17,733 bases of DNA from Gammaproteobacteria bacterium (GTDB lineage Bacteria > Pseudomonadota > Gammaproteobacteria > Pseudomonadales > Pseudohongiellaceae): NCBI GenBank assembly GCA_003451715.1, contig DMJN01000127.1, forward strand, positions 1-17,733, written 5' to 3'. The notes beneath the pieces are model-generated. The model searched no databases. It saw only the letters and a list, made by a program, of their open reading frames with translations, and was not told the DNA's origin. Positions 1 through 6,940 of the stretch are shown one piece after another (position 1 is the stretch's first letter; each line of letters starts with the position of its first letter). Made by a program: the position numbers and the translations under genes.

Positions 1-1
1 C

Positions 2-20
2 GCGCCTGCCAAAAAGGCGC
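2..20. terminator. short hairpin downstream of holC, possible terminator
   Basis: GCGCCT (2-7) and AGGCGC (15-20) form a perfect 6-bp GC-rich stem around a 7-base loop. It lies about 80 bases past the holC stop on the minus strand, where the pepA-holC transcript could end. No T-tract follows on either strand, so intrinsic termination is uncertain. The rest of 1-100 shows no gene. Confidence 0.3.
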
Positions 21-100
21 AAGTATACATGAAGGTCGGTGGCTTTTCCGGAATTACTAGACCCGCATAAATCAGCCGGGACGGCATTCTGGATCGTTGA

Positions 101-526
101 CTACAACTTGTGAGTCTCCGGCGAATAGCCTTCGCTCTGGTAGTAGCGATAGCGCTCGCGACCAGTCTTCAGGCTCTGCTTGTCGGCGTCAACTATTTCA
201 CTAATTCGCGAGAAACGTCGGTGACCCTGACAGGCTGCTTCGCTGAGGTTGATCAAGACATCGCCGTGGTACTCCAGTTGCCTGGCCGTGCCAATGGCTA
301 TCGCCTCCCCATCGGGCTGCTCTGTCTCGAGTACCGAGTGGGGTAGAAAGCTGTCTGTCTTGAATTGCCACAGCAGAGCATCCAGCTGCTGGGCCTGCTC
401 ATTCGATTCGGTCCAAATAAAGATGCGATGCCCCAGCGAGCGGGCTTTCTCCGTGAGCCGACAGGCCACCAGCAGGCGGCTGGATTCATCGCTGCTGCTC
501 AGCGTATAAAAACTTATCTGGGTCAT
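101..526 (-). CDS. holC: DNA polymerase III chi subunit
   Basis: This is the chi subunit of the DNA polymerase III clamp loader. In the known family it pairs with psi and contacts single-strand-binding protein during lagging-strand synthesis in the cytoplasm. The 141-residue product is close to the usual length of about 147. The start reads MTQISFYTL, followed by the family pattern of a small domain with RLLVACRLTEKA (about 18-29) and IFIWTES (about 35-41), then LDALLWQF, and later the DVLINLS strand. The gene lies 35 bases downstream of pepA on the same strand, the arrangement common in gammaproteobacteria, so co-transcription is likely. The next gene expected in that arrangement, valS, would lie outside the window. 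Nothing looks damaged. Confidence 0.9.
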   Translation of the reverse strand: MTQISFYTLSSSDESSRLLVACRLTEKARSLGHRIFIWTESNEQAQQLDALLWQFKTDSFLPHSVLETEQPDGEAIAIGTARQLEYHGDVLINLSEAACQGHRRFSRISEIVDADKQSLKTGRERYRYYQSEGYSPETHKL

Positions 527-561
527 CGCTTACCCCATGGCCTGGTCGGCGCGTTGCACCC

Positions 562-2049
562 CTAGGCTTTCTGTCTGCTCAGGTATTCAACTAGCAGGCC
601 CACGGGCCTGCCCGTAGCGCCTTTCTGGGCTCCGGAGTGCCAGGCACTGCCGGCAATATCCAGGTGTGCCCACTTCTGCTTCTCGGTAAAGCGCGACAGG
701 AAACAGGCGGCTGTTATGGTGCCGGCGCGTGGCCCGCCAATATTGGCGATGTCGGCGAAGTTGCTTTTCAACAGGCTCTGATACTCTTCCCATAGCGGCA
801 GCTGCCAGGCCCGGTCCAGGCTCTGTTCCCCACAGTCCAGCAGTGCAGCAGCAAGCTTGTCATCGTTGCTGAGCAGTGCGTTTACGTGACCACCGAAGGT
901 GGCAACTGCAGCGCCGGTGAGCGTGGCGATATCGATCAGGCTGCGCGGCTTGAACCGTTCGGCGTAGCTGAGGGCATCGCATAGTACCAGGCGCCCTTCG
1001 GCATCGGTATTTAGAATCTCAATGGTCTTACCCGACATGCTGGTGACGATGTCACCGGGTTTGGTGGCACGGCTACCGGGCATGTTTTCCGCCGTTGCGA
1101 CCACCCCAACTACGTTGATGGGGAGTTTTAATTGGGCGACACATTCCATGGTGGCGATCACACTGGCGGCTCCGCACATGTCGAATTTCATCTCATCCAT
1201 AGCGCCGCCCGGTTTGAGGCTGATGCCCCCGGTATCGAAGGTAATGCCTTTGCCAACCAGGACATGGGGTCTGCTGTCAGCCTTCGCTCCTTTGTGCTGC
1301 ATGACTATGAGCTTGGCTGGTTCGGCAGATCCCGCCGACACCGACAGCAGTGATCCCATTCCCAACCGCGCCATCTGATACTCACTCAACACCTTAGTGG
1401 TAATCGAGCGCTGCCGCTCAGCCAGGGTGTTCGCTTGCTTTGCAAGGAAAGTGGGGGTGCAAATATTGCTAGGGAGGTTACCTAGTTGTCTGGCCCGGTT
1501 TATAGCCTTACCGACGACCTGGCCCGCTTTCAATGCAGCCTGCAGGCTATTGCGGCGGGCACTGGCAGCTGGGGCGAGACTCACGGCTTTCGTCGCAACA
1601 GGCTTAGGCTTCTTGCTCTTGGTGGTATCGTATCGATAACTGCAAGCTTCGGTTTCCTGGGCCAGCCGGGCAGCCAGCCAGTTGGTATCGCGATCGGTAA
1701 CCGCCAGGCTGCCGAGCGCGAAATGCAGTTTCTCCGCCTGTAACTTGCCTGCGGCTATCAGGCTGCTCCGCAATAGCTTGGCGGCATTTTTTGCCGTGAG
1801 CTTCTTCTTTTCCCCCCCGCCGATCAACAGGACGCGCCGGGCTTGTACACCAGGGAGGTTATGGATGATTTGAGTCTCGCCAAGTTTTCCGGTGAGATCA
1901 CCGGCTCGGGTGATTTTACTTATGCATTTGCTAGCGGCTGAGTCTATTATGCTGGCCTCATCCGACAGCACAGCCTTAGACCACACCACCACTGCAACGC
2001 AATCCGTACTGATTTTTTCGGGCGATCCTGCTCTGATTGAATACCTCAT
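562..2049 (-). CDS. pepA: leucyl aminopeptidase (M17 family)
   Basis: This is a cytosolic M17 leucine aminopeptidase that removes N-terminal residues from peptides using two metal ions; E. coli PepA also binds DNA. The 495 residues match the usual length of about 500. The N-terminal third is the variable macro-like domain. The catalytic domain shows VGKGITFDTGG (about 265-275; K267 and D272 as likely metal ligands), K279, MKFD (D290) and the signature NTDAEGRL (about 347-354; D349, E351 and R353 match the catalytic set). A lysine- and proline-rich stretch at about 144-160 lies in the linker. The ATG is preceded by AGGGAG about 13 bases upstream, a slightly long spacing. It heads the pepA-holC pair and is divergent from the thioesterase gene at 2314. 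Confidence 0.95.
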   Translation of the reverse strand: MRYSIRAGSPEKISTDCVAVVVWSKAVLSDEASIIDSAASKCISKITRAGDLTGKLGETQIIHNLPGVQARRVLLIGGGEKKKLTAKNAAKLLRSSLIAAGKLQAEKLHFALGSLAVTDRDTNWLAARLAQETEACSYRYDTTKSKKPKPVATKAVSLAPAASARRNSLQAALKAGQVVGKAINRARQLGNLPSNICTPTFLAKQANTLAERQRSITTKVLSEYQMARLGMGSLLSVSAGSAEPAKLIVMQHKGAKADSRPHVLVGKGITFDTGGISLKPGGAMDEMKFDMCGAASVIATMECVAQLKLPINVVGVVATAENMPGSRATKPGDIVTSMSGKTIEILNTDAEGRLVLCDALSYAERFKPRSLIDIATLTGAAVATFGGHVNALLSNDDKLAAALLDCGEQSLDRAWQLPLWEEYQSLLKSNFADIANIGGPRAGTITAACFLSRFTEKQKWAHLDIAGSAWHSGAQKGATGRPVGLLVEYLSRQKA

Positions 2050-2107
2050 GAACGGCTTTTTACTCCCTGTTGACGGCTCGCGGCTACGCGATAATTATTG
2101 AGCGATA

Positions 2108-2136
2108 ATCCTAAAGTTATTCAGATAGTTAAGCAA
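2108..2136 (-). promoter_or_regulatory. candidate pepA promoter
   Basis: Read on the minus strand, TTGCTT (2136-2131), exactly 17 bases, then TAGGAT (2113-2108) resemble sigma-70 -35 and -10 boxes, with the -10 about 60 bases upstream of the pepA start. Both boxes are only partial matches. The 8-mer GCGATAAT occurs twice at 2086-2109, next to the -10. Confidence 0.3.
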
Positions 2137-2163
2137 TACTGCTTATTTTTTGACCAATCTGGC

Positions 2164-2194
2164 TTGTGAAATAAGCAAAAAAACCTGTTAAGAT
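2164..2194 (+). promoter_or_regulatory. candidate promoter of the thioesterase gene
   Basis: TTGTGA (2164-2169) and TAAGAT (2189-2194) are separated by 19 bases in the AT-rich divergent region between pepA and the thioesterase gene. The spacing is long and the match partial. The rest of 2050-2313 has no visible gene. Confidence 0.25.
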
Positions 2195-2313
2195 GCGCCG
2201 AAATTCAACATCGATCTGCATTGAACCTATCGAATTATTCGTTGTCACACCTAGTTGAATGACATAGCCACACAGATGTGACTGATGTCGTATTTTAAGA
2301 TTGAGGACTAGTG

Positions 2314-2757
2314 ATGCCACGCATAAAAGTAAGCTCACCTGACCAATTTTTATTCAGCTTGGAACGTAGTGTAGGCATTAGCGATGTCAACTACGCGAAG
2401 CACCTCGACAGCGTGGCCATGGTCAACATCCTCCACGAAGCCAGACTGCAATTTCTTGCCAGCCTGGGATTTACTGAATCGAATATCTATGGTCTGGGTA
2501 TGGTTGTGACTGACCTTGCTGTGGATTATCGCTCCGAGTCCTTTGCCAACGACCAGCTTATCGTCGATGTCGGTGTCAGCAAATTCAACCGCTACGGATT
2601 CGACATCGGTATGCAGGTCACTAACAGCGCACTTGAGGCGTTGGTCTGTAACGCCAAGATGGGTGTGGTGTTCTTCGATTTTGACAAGCATAAGATTGCC
2701 CAAGTCCCACCGGCTTTCAAGGCTCTGTTAGGCCAGCCGGAATCCCACGCCGCCTGA
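2314..2757 (+). CDS. hotdog-fold acyl-CoA thioesterase-like protein (4HBT family)
   Basis: The 147-residue product has the length of a single hotdog domain. The N-terminal part contains the strand DVNYAKHLDSVAMVNILHEAR (about 25-45; an Asp/Asn-Tyr-x-x-His-Leu layout), followed by LQFLASLGF. This matches the long central helix and preceding strand of YbgC/4HBT-type thioesterases, which hydrolyse acyl-CoA or acyl-ACP in the cytoplasm. Substrate cannot be read from sequence. The ATG at 2314 is chosen over the GTG at 2311 because TTGAGGA (2301-2307) is then at a good distance. No signal peptide is seen. The nearest neighbour is the CMD-like gene 89 bases downstream on the same strand. An acyl-ACP role in lipid turnover is possible. 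Confidence 0.75.
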   Translation: MPRIKVSSPDQFLFSLERSVGISDVNYAKHLDSVAMVNILHEARLQFLASLGFTESNIYGLGMVVTDLAVDYRSESFANDQLIVDVGVSKFNRYGFDIGMQVTNSALEALVCNAKMGVVFFDFDKHKIAQVPPAFKALLGQPESHAA

Positions 2758-2846
2758 GAACGCCGATTCACCAGAATTAGCTGACCAAGCAAGCTTCGAG
2801 TACACTGCGGATTAGCCCGGGAATTGTCTGGGCAGGAGACATCGCT

Positions 2847-3500
2847 ATGATTACATCGAAGTCGTTCATTCGTCTGTTTGGACCAGTTCTTATTGTATTG
2901 CTGGGATCGACTCCATTGCTGGCTCAGGATAGCAGGCGCTCAGGTCCACCACTGGATGCGCCGCGCATTCCCCGCGTTGAAAAACCCTGGACCGACGCAC
3001 AGAGGGAAATTCTCGCACCGCGAGAGCGCAATGGGCGGGTGCTCGGGGTCTGGTCTACCTGTGCGCAGGCGCCCGAACTGTGTAATGCCTGGCTGGTATT
3101 TACTGACTATCTTTTGCAGGAGACTTCGCTACCCATTCGGGATCGGGAACTGCTCATCCTGCGTATCGGCTGGTTAAACGGTGGTGCCTATGAGTGGGCG
3201 GCTCACACCGGCCTGGCACGCGGCGTTGGCATATCTGATGTTGAGCTAGAGCGCATACTACAAGGCCCCGATGCGTCTGGCTGGAGTGATTGGGATGCCA
3301 CCCTGCTACGTGCCGCGGATGAGCTACATGCCGATGCGCTGATCTCGGATGCTACCTGGAATGCCCTGGCACAACGCTACGACCGACGCCAGTTGATGGA
3401 GACGGTGTTTACAGTTGGGCAATACAACATGGTGGCGATGTACCTGAATAGTCTTGGAGTTCAGTTCGAAGAAGGATTTGAGGGATTTCCCACGCGTTGA
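2847..3500 (+). CDS. exported carboxymuconolactone-decarboxylase-like protein
   Basis: The 217-residue product begins with a Sec signal peptide: lysine-containing start, hydrophobic core about 9-24, likely cleavage after LLA at about 26. The body is an all-helical CMD/AhpD-like domain. The conserved core is RDRELLILRIGWLNGGAYEW (about 98-117) followed by AAHTGLARGVGIS; E116 and H120 occupy the conserved positions of the non-AhpD branch. There is no CxxC, so a peroxiredoxin-reductase role like AhpD is unlikely. Two cysteines, C72 and C79, lie in a segment that lacks them in the relatives I recall; in the periplasm they could form a disulfide. AGGAGA (2834-2839) supports the ATG. The reaction is unknown; the family includes gamma-carboxymuconolactone decarboxylase but also many uncharacterised members. 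Confidence 0.8.
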   Translation: MITSKSFIRLFGPVLIVLLGSTPLLAQDSRRSGPPLDAPRIPRVEKPWTDAQREILAPRERNGRVLGVWSTCAQAPELCNAWLVFTDYLLQETSLPIRDRELLILRIGWLNGGAYEWAAHTGLARGVGISDVELERILQGPDASGWSDWDATLLRAADELHADALISDATWNALAQRYDRRQLMETVFTVGQYNMVAMYLNSLGVQFEEGFEGFPTR

Positions 3501-3810
3501 GAAGAATAGAGAACAAGTAGCGATAATAAACCGAACTTTCATAACAGAACCTATGTGTGGTTACTAGGAGGAATTTGAAGCATCTATAAATCTCACAGTG
3601 ATTGTTTGCAGCTACTCTTTACCGATTGTCACCAAATACTGTAAAAAGTGCTGCAACACGACAAAGACCTGTGGGCTCAAAATCCCGCGTCGATTTGACC
3701 CCAGAATCATAATCCACTCGGCGACATGACTATTCGGCTCAACAGCCCCGTCATAGTGGCTTGAATTTTGCTCGATTCAGTTTTCAGGCTATAGGACGAT
3801 TAGTCTCTTT
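3501..3810. other. 310-base intergenic stretch without a gene
   Basis: No open frame of useful length is seen. The only structure is an imperfect inverted repeat at 3673-3701: GGG-C-TCAAAATC against GATTTGACCC, with two one-base bulges and a 7-base loop. AGGAGGAA (3566-3573) is a strong ribosome-binding sequence, but the TTG after it opens only four codons. The stretch is visibly less GC-rich than the enzyme genes downstream. Confidence 0.5.
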
Positions 3811-4185
3811 ATGCTGACACCGCTCAAACACTGGTTGCTTATAATTGCTGGCTTAATCTCTTTGGTCCTGGGAGTTGTGGGTGCATTTTTGCCACTACTG
3901 CCGACAGTACCGTTAGTGTTGTTGTCAGCATTCTGTTTCGCCCGGTCTTCAGAGCGTTTGCATAGCTGGCTACTCAGCAATCGCCACTTCGGCACAATTG
4001 TCCGCAATTTTGAGGCGGGCCAGGGTATACCCAGGCGGGTAAAGATAAGGGCCATTACTGTCGTGTGGATCAGCATGGGCATCTCTTGCTCGATTGTTGC
4101 CCAGGTATTGCTCTGTACGATGCTATTTCTCATCGGCATGGGCGTGAGTATCTATCTGTGGAGGCTACCGGAAGCTGTAAATTGA
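3811..4185 (+). CDS. DUF454 (YbaN-like) inner-membrane protein
   Basis: The 124-residue protein matches the DUF454/YbaN family. An N-terminal membrane segment of about residues 8-30 leads into LPLLPTVPLVLLSAFCFARS (about 28-47), the most conserved part of the family. Next come a cytoplasmic-looking basic stretch with RLHSWLL and HFGTIVRNFEAGQGIPRR, then a second hydrophobic pair at about 85-115. Members are small inner-membrane proteins of unknown function. No convincing ribosome binding site lies before the ATG (AGGA is about 14 bases upstream), so the start is less certain than the family call. The gene sits alone between two gene-free stretches, and the 9-mer ATTTGACCC occurs on both sides of it (3693, 4273). 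Confidence 0.8.
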   Translation: MLTPLKHWLLIIAGLISLVLGVVGAFLPLLPTVPLVLLSAFCFARSSERLHSWLLSNRHFGTIVRNFEAGQGIPRRVKIRAITVVWISMGISCSIVAQVLLCTMLFLIGMGVSIYLWRLPEAVN

Positions 4186-4305
4186 TTACGGTTGCATACA
4201 GATTAGCCCGGAAAAACCAGAGTCAGGGTTAATAGATTATTCAGCTCCCTTTGTTCATCGATGGGGCCAATTATTTGACCCTGTTCCCCTTGATTCTTTG
4301 CTAAC

Positions 4306-4866
4306 ATGCGCATGTTGTGCAATTTTTCCCAGGGTCTATTCGAAGTGTTAAATAAATTCTACGAGATCAGCCAGAATCGATACTTCTGGTTAACGGGCGC
4401 AGCATATTTGCTTCTAATGGAGGCCATCGCGCTTTTTTGGCAATACGCGCTTGGAACCTATCCTTGTGCCTTGTGTGTACAGATAAGAGCCTGGGTCTAT
4501 GGCGCCCTCATCTTTGCGGTTATCGGCTCGTTTGTATCCAGGAATTTCTGGTGGCGCTGGGTTGGATTGACAACGACTATCGCCTTCCTCGCAGGTGCGC
4601 TTTATACCAGTTGGTATTCCTGGGGTGTAGAGAAAGGCACGATCATTTCGAGTTGCACGATGGGAGCAGGGTTTCCTGAGTTCATGCCCTTGGATGAATG
4701 GATTCCTGTATTGTTTAGAGCGGAGGGCTTCTGCGGACAATCACCGGAAATGTGGTTAGGTCTGTCCATGAATGAAACCTTATTGCTTACCTTGTCAATA
4801 CCCATTCTTCCCCTGGTGGTTCTGTGGCTTCTGCAAATCCCTAAAGCATTTGCGGGTCAGCAATGA
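4306..4866 (+). CDS. dsbB: disulfide bond formation protein B
   Basis: DsbB is an inner-membrane protein that reoxidises the periplasmic thiol oxidase DsbA and passes the electrons to quinone. The 186 residues give four hydrophobic segments. The first periplasmic loop carries PCALCVQIRAW (C54 and C57), the quinone-linked CxxC of the family. The second loop carries C117 (SSCTMGAGFPEFMPLDEW) and C143 (EGFCGQ), the DsbA-facing pair, with the FPEFMPLDEWIP context typical of DsbB. No Shine-Dalgarno sequence is evident; ATG 4306, ATG 4312 or a GTG near 4345 are all possible starts, since the first 25 residues are poorly conserved. No dsbA is in the window. Its position just upstream of a block of exported enzymes suits a role in their folding, but that is inference. 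The specialised relative DsbI is an alternative. Confidence 0.85.
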   Translation: MRMLCNFSQGLFEVLNKFYEISQNRYFWLTGAAYLLLMEAIALFWQYALGTYPCALCVQIRAWVYGALIFAVIGSFVSRNFWWRWVGLTTTIAFLAGALYTSWYSWGVEKGTIISSCTMGAGFPEFMPLDEWIPVLFRAEGFCGQSPEMWLGLSMNETLLLTLSIPILPLVVLWLLQIPKAFAGQQ

Positions 4867-4911
4867 GCAAATTCGGGGACTCGAACAAGATAAGAAACTG
4901 ATAACGATCTT

Positions 4912-4949
4912 CCCCCCCCAAATCCCACACCCCCGGGCAGGCGTTGCCC
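4912..4949. other. C8 tract and short hairpin between dsbB and soxC
   Basis: A run of eight C (4912-4919) is followed by a hairpin with GGGCA (4935-4939) and TGCCC (4945-4949) around a 5-base loop. The hairpin could help end dsbB transcription, but no T-run follows. Confidence 0.3.
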
Positions 4950-4966
4950 CGACTCACCAGAGGGGT

Positions 4967-4994
4967 TTTGGTTTAAAATTTGTTGGCATATACT
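4967..4994 (+). promoter_or_regulatory. candidate promoter of the soxC-like operon
   Basis: TTTGGT (4967-4972), a 16-base spacer and TATACT (4989-4994, five of six matches to the -10 consensus) lie about 50 bases upstream of the soxC-like ATG. This would give the redox pair its own start of transcription, separate from dsbB. Confidence 0.35.
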
Positions 4995-5047
4995 GCTGGC
5001 GGACTGGAAGCGATATTCAGATAACCTCATCTAAGAAGGAGAGAACC

Positions 5048-6292
5048 ATGGGTTCGAAAAAATCTGATCGAAGAGAATTCCTGAAAAGCGGCGCCGCCCT
5101 GGCCAGTGGCATGGCCCTGGGAGCGGCAACAAAATCCGCATCCGGTCAACTGGAAGGACCTGAGGCGTTCATTCAGGGCACCGATGAGCTGGTGGGCTAT
5201 GGCAAACGCTCCCGCTTCGTAACGTCGGAACGTATAGCCCACGGTGGCAGACCGTCACCCGATGCCTTCGGTCTCGACTTTCATATTGCGGCCCCCCTGC
5301 AGGATTCGGTAGGAGTAATCACACCATCCTCGCTCCATTATGTGGGGACCACACGCGGCGCCTACGTTCCGGATATCGATCCCGAGAAACATCGTCTCAT
5401 GATTCATGGCATGGTGGATCGCCCGCTGGTCTTCACCATGGATGAATTGAAGCGACTCCCTTCCGTGACTCGCCTGCATTTCATCGAATGCGCAGGGAAT
5501 CGTGCGAATCGCCGCCACACGACAGTACAGGAAACCCACGGCATGACCAGTTGCGCCGAATGGACCGGCGTACTCCTGTCCACACTGCTCGAAGAAGCAG
5601 GTGTGCGGGAAGGAGGAGACTGGATCGTGGTGGAAGGAGTGGAAGAAGTGAAGGGGGCCTCCAGTATTCCCATGACCAAGGCAATGGATGACTGTCTGTT
5701 GTGCTATGGCATGAACGGTGAGGCAGTGCGACCCCAGCAAGGCTTCCCACTACGACTGATCGCCCCCGGCTTCGAAGGAATCTTTAATACCAAGTGGGTG
5801 CGACGTATCAAGGTGGTGGATCAGTACTACATGACCTACAACGACTTCGGACATCTTAATCAGGATCCCGTTTCTGCTGCACTGGGTTACCAGATCGGGC
5901 CTAAATCGGTCATCACCTATCCCTCCGGTGGGCAACAACTGCCCGGCCCTGGATTTTACGAGGTCAGCGGCCTGGCCTGGTCCGGTGGCGGCGCCGTAAG
6001 CAGGGTGGAAGTCTCCACCGACGGTGGCCAGACCTGGGTGGATGCCGATATTCGTGGCACCGCACATCCCATGGCCCATACCCGGTTCAGCTTCGAGTGG
6101 ACCTGGGATGGCACTCCCTGCGAGCTCCAATCACGCTGCACCGACGAAATTGGCCAGCTTCAACCCAGCCGAGCCCAGGCTTCCGAGTTCTTCAACCAAT
6201 CCGGGCGTCAGTCCAGGGTGAGAGGTCAGGACAATTCGATTCAACCGTGGAGGATCGAGAGCGATGGTAGTGTTCACAATGCGATTGCTTAA
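5048..6292 (+). CDS. soxC: SoxC-like sulfite dehydrogenase, molybdopterin subunit, Tat-exported
   Basis: A 414-residue periplasmic molybdenum enzyme of the sulfite oxidase family. The N-terminus has a twin-arginine signal (DRREFLKSG, arginines 8-9, then an alanine/glycine-rich core), meaning export after cofactor insertion. The Mo domain holds HFIECAGNRANRR (about 144-156), with C148 as the expected Mo-ligating cysteine, then THGMTSCAEWTG and GFPLRLIAPG. A C-terminal Mo-co dimerisation domain follows, with EVSTDGGQTW, and the protein ends in the SoxC-like IQPWRIESDG. ATG 5048 is chosen because AAGGAG lies just upstream and the Tat motif starts there; the frame is open further upstream but has no motif. 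It overlaps the cytochrome gene by 29 bases. In known systems SoxC with cytochrome SoxD oxidises bound sulfur species, or related enzymes oxidise sulfite. No soxXYZAB is visible, so the substrate may differ. Confidence 0.88.
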   Translation: MGSKKSDRREFLKSGAALASGMALGAATKSASGQLEGPEAFIQGTDELVGYGKRSRFVTSERIAHGGRPSPDAFGLDFHIAAPLQDSVGVITPSSLHYVGTTRGAYVPDIDPEKHRLMIHGMVDRPLVFTMDELKRLPSVTRLHFIECAGNRANRRHTTVQETHGMTSCAEWTGVLLSTLLEEAGVREGGDWIVVEGVEEVKGASSIPMTKAMDDCLLCYGMNGEAVRPQQGFPLRLIAPGFEGIFNTKWVRRIKVVDQYYMTYNDFGHLNQDPVSAALGYQIGPKSVITYPSGGQQLPGPGFYEVSGLAWSGGGAVSRVEVSTDGGQTWVDADIRGTAHPMAHTRFSFEWTWDGTPCELQSRCTDEIGQLQPSRAQASEFFNQSGRQSRVRGQDNSIQPWRIESDGSVHNAIA

Positions 6293-6845
6293 ACTGCTCC
6301 CCTTAATTATGTTGTTGGGGGTCTCTGCACAGGCGCAGTCCCCAATCTATGGTGTGGGAAGGACACCCACCGCCGAAGAAATCCGCGCCTGGGATATCGC
6401 CATCAGTCCCACGGGAGAGGAACTACCCGAAGGAAGCGGAACAGCCGATCGAGGCTCGCAGCTCTATCTGGAGAAAGGCTGCGCCGGTTGCCATGGGACC
6501 ACCGGGGAAGGGGGCCTTGCCCCCAGGCTGGTAAAACGCGACGTGGGCGTGCGGGAAGATCCCTGGGATTATGGACGAATACTGCCAATCCGCTCGCCCT
6601 ATGCAACCACTGTATGGGATTTTATCAATCGTGCCATGCCGCTGAATGCCGAAGGCACCCTGACCCCCGATGAGGTCTACTCAATAACGGCCTATCTGCT
6701 GTACCTAAACGACGTCATCGAGGATGATCTGATGGTCCTCGATGAAGAGAGTCTGCCGAAGATTGAGATGCCGAATCGTGATAATTGGGCACAGGTGCCG
6801 GATTGGTTTCCCGGGCAGCCCAGACTCGAGGGTTATCCCTACTGA
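6264..6845 (+). CDS. SoxD-like monoheme cytochrome c, electron acceptor of the SoxC-like enzyme
   Basis: A 193-residue exported class I cytochrome c. The hydrophobic leader (about 6-22) ends at AQA, with likely cleavage near residue 24. One heme site is visible: CAGCH (C73, C76, H77), with M125 in RAMPLNAEG as the likely sixth ligand. The N-terminal YGVGRTPTAEEIRAWDI segment is one I associate with SoxD-like cytochromes. Classical SoxD is a diheme protein about twice as long, so this is a short form, closer in size to the cytochrome subunit of sulfite dehydrogenase. It starts 29 bases inside the end of the soxC-like gene, which indicates translational coupling and a one-to-one complex. GAGGA sits about 10 bases before the ATG; an ATG at 6279 would also leave a complete signal peptide. 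Confidence 0.85.
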   Translation: MVVFTMRLLKLLPLIMLLGVSAQAQSPIYGVGRTPTAEEIRAWDIAISPTGEELPEGSGTADRGSQLYLEKGCAGCHGTTGEGGLAPRLVKRDVGVREDPWDYGRILPIRSPYATTVWDFINRAMPLNAEGTLTPDEVYSITAYLLYLNDVIEDDLMVLDEESLPKIEMPNRDNWAQVPDWFPGQPRLEGYPY

Positions 6846-6940
6846 CCAGTGGTGCAGCGCCGTCTAAAGGGCCGCTCTCCTGTCTAGACTCGCTGGTTAA
6901 GGAGGTCTATCCTGAATCATTAGATAACAGGAGGGCGACC

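Noticed and set aside
2245..2283. GTCACA and TGTGAC half-sites upstream of the thioesterase gene, suggesting CRP
   Set aside because: The half-sites are in the wrong order and spacing for a CRP site (TGTGA-N6-TCACA).
3566..3589. Strong AGGAGGAA followed by TTG
   Set aside because: Only four codons before a stop; no gene can be supported.
3671..3690. Resemblance to a tRNA T-arm (GTGGG-CTCAAAAT-CCCGC)
   Set aside because: The loop has 8 bases rather than 7 and no acceptor, D or anticodon arm surrounds it.
2810..4211. 11-base direct repeat GATTAGCCCGG at 2810 and 4201
   Set aside because: Short, not associated with any terminus or gene boundary, and plausible by chance.
4772..5047. Upstream extension of the soxC-like reading frame overlapping dsbB
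   Set aside because: The Tat motif and AAGGAG site fix the start at 5048; the extension has no signal or family similarity and covers the dsbB end.
5255..5740. 161-codon open frame on minus inside the soxC-like gene
   Set aside because: Antisense to the conserved Mo-binding domain; no independent support.
6785..6940. Upstream extension of the SDR frame into the cytochrome gene
   Set aside because: A perfect AGGAGG and a signal peptide start at 6941; the extension is the cytochrome gene in another frame.
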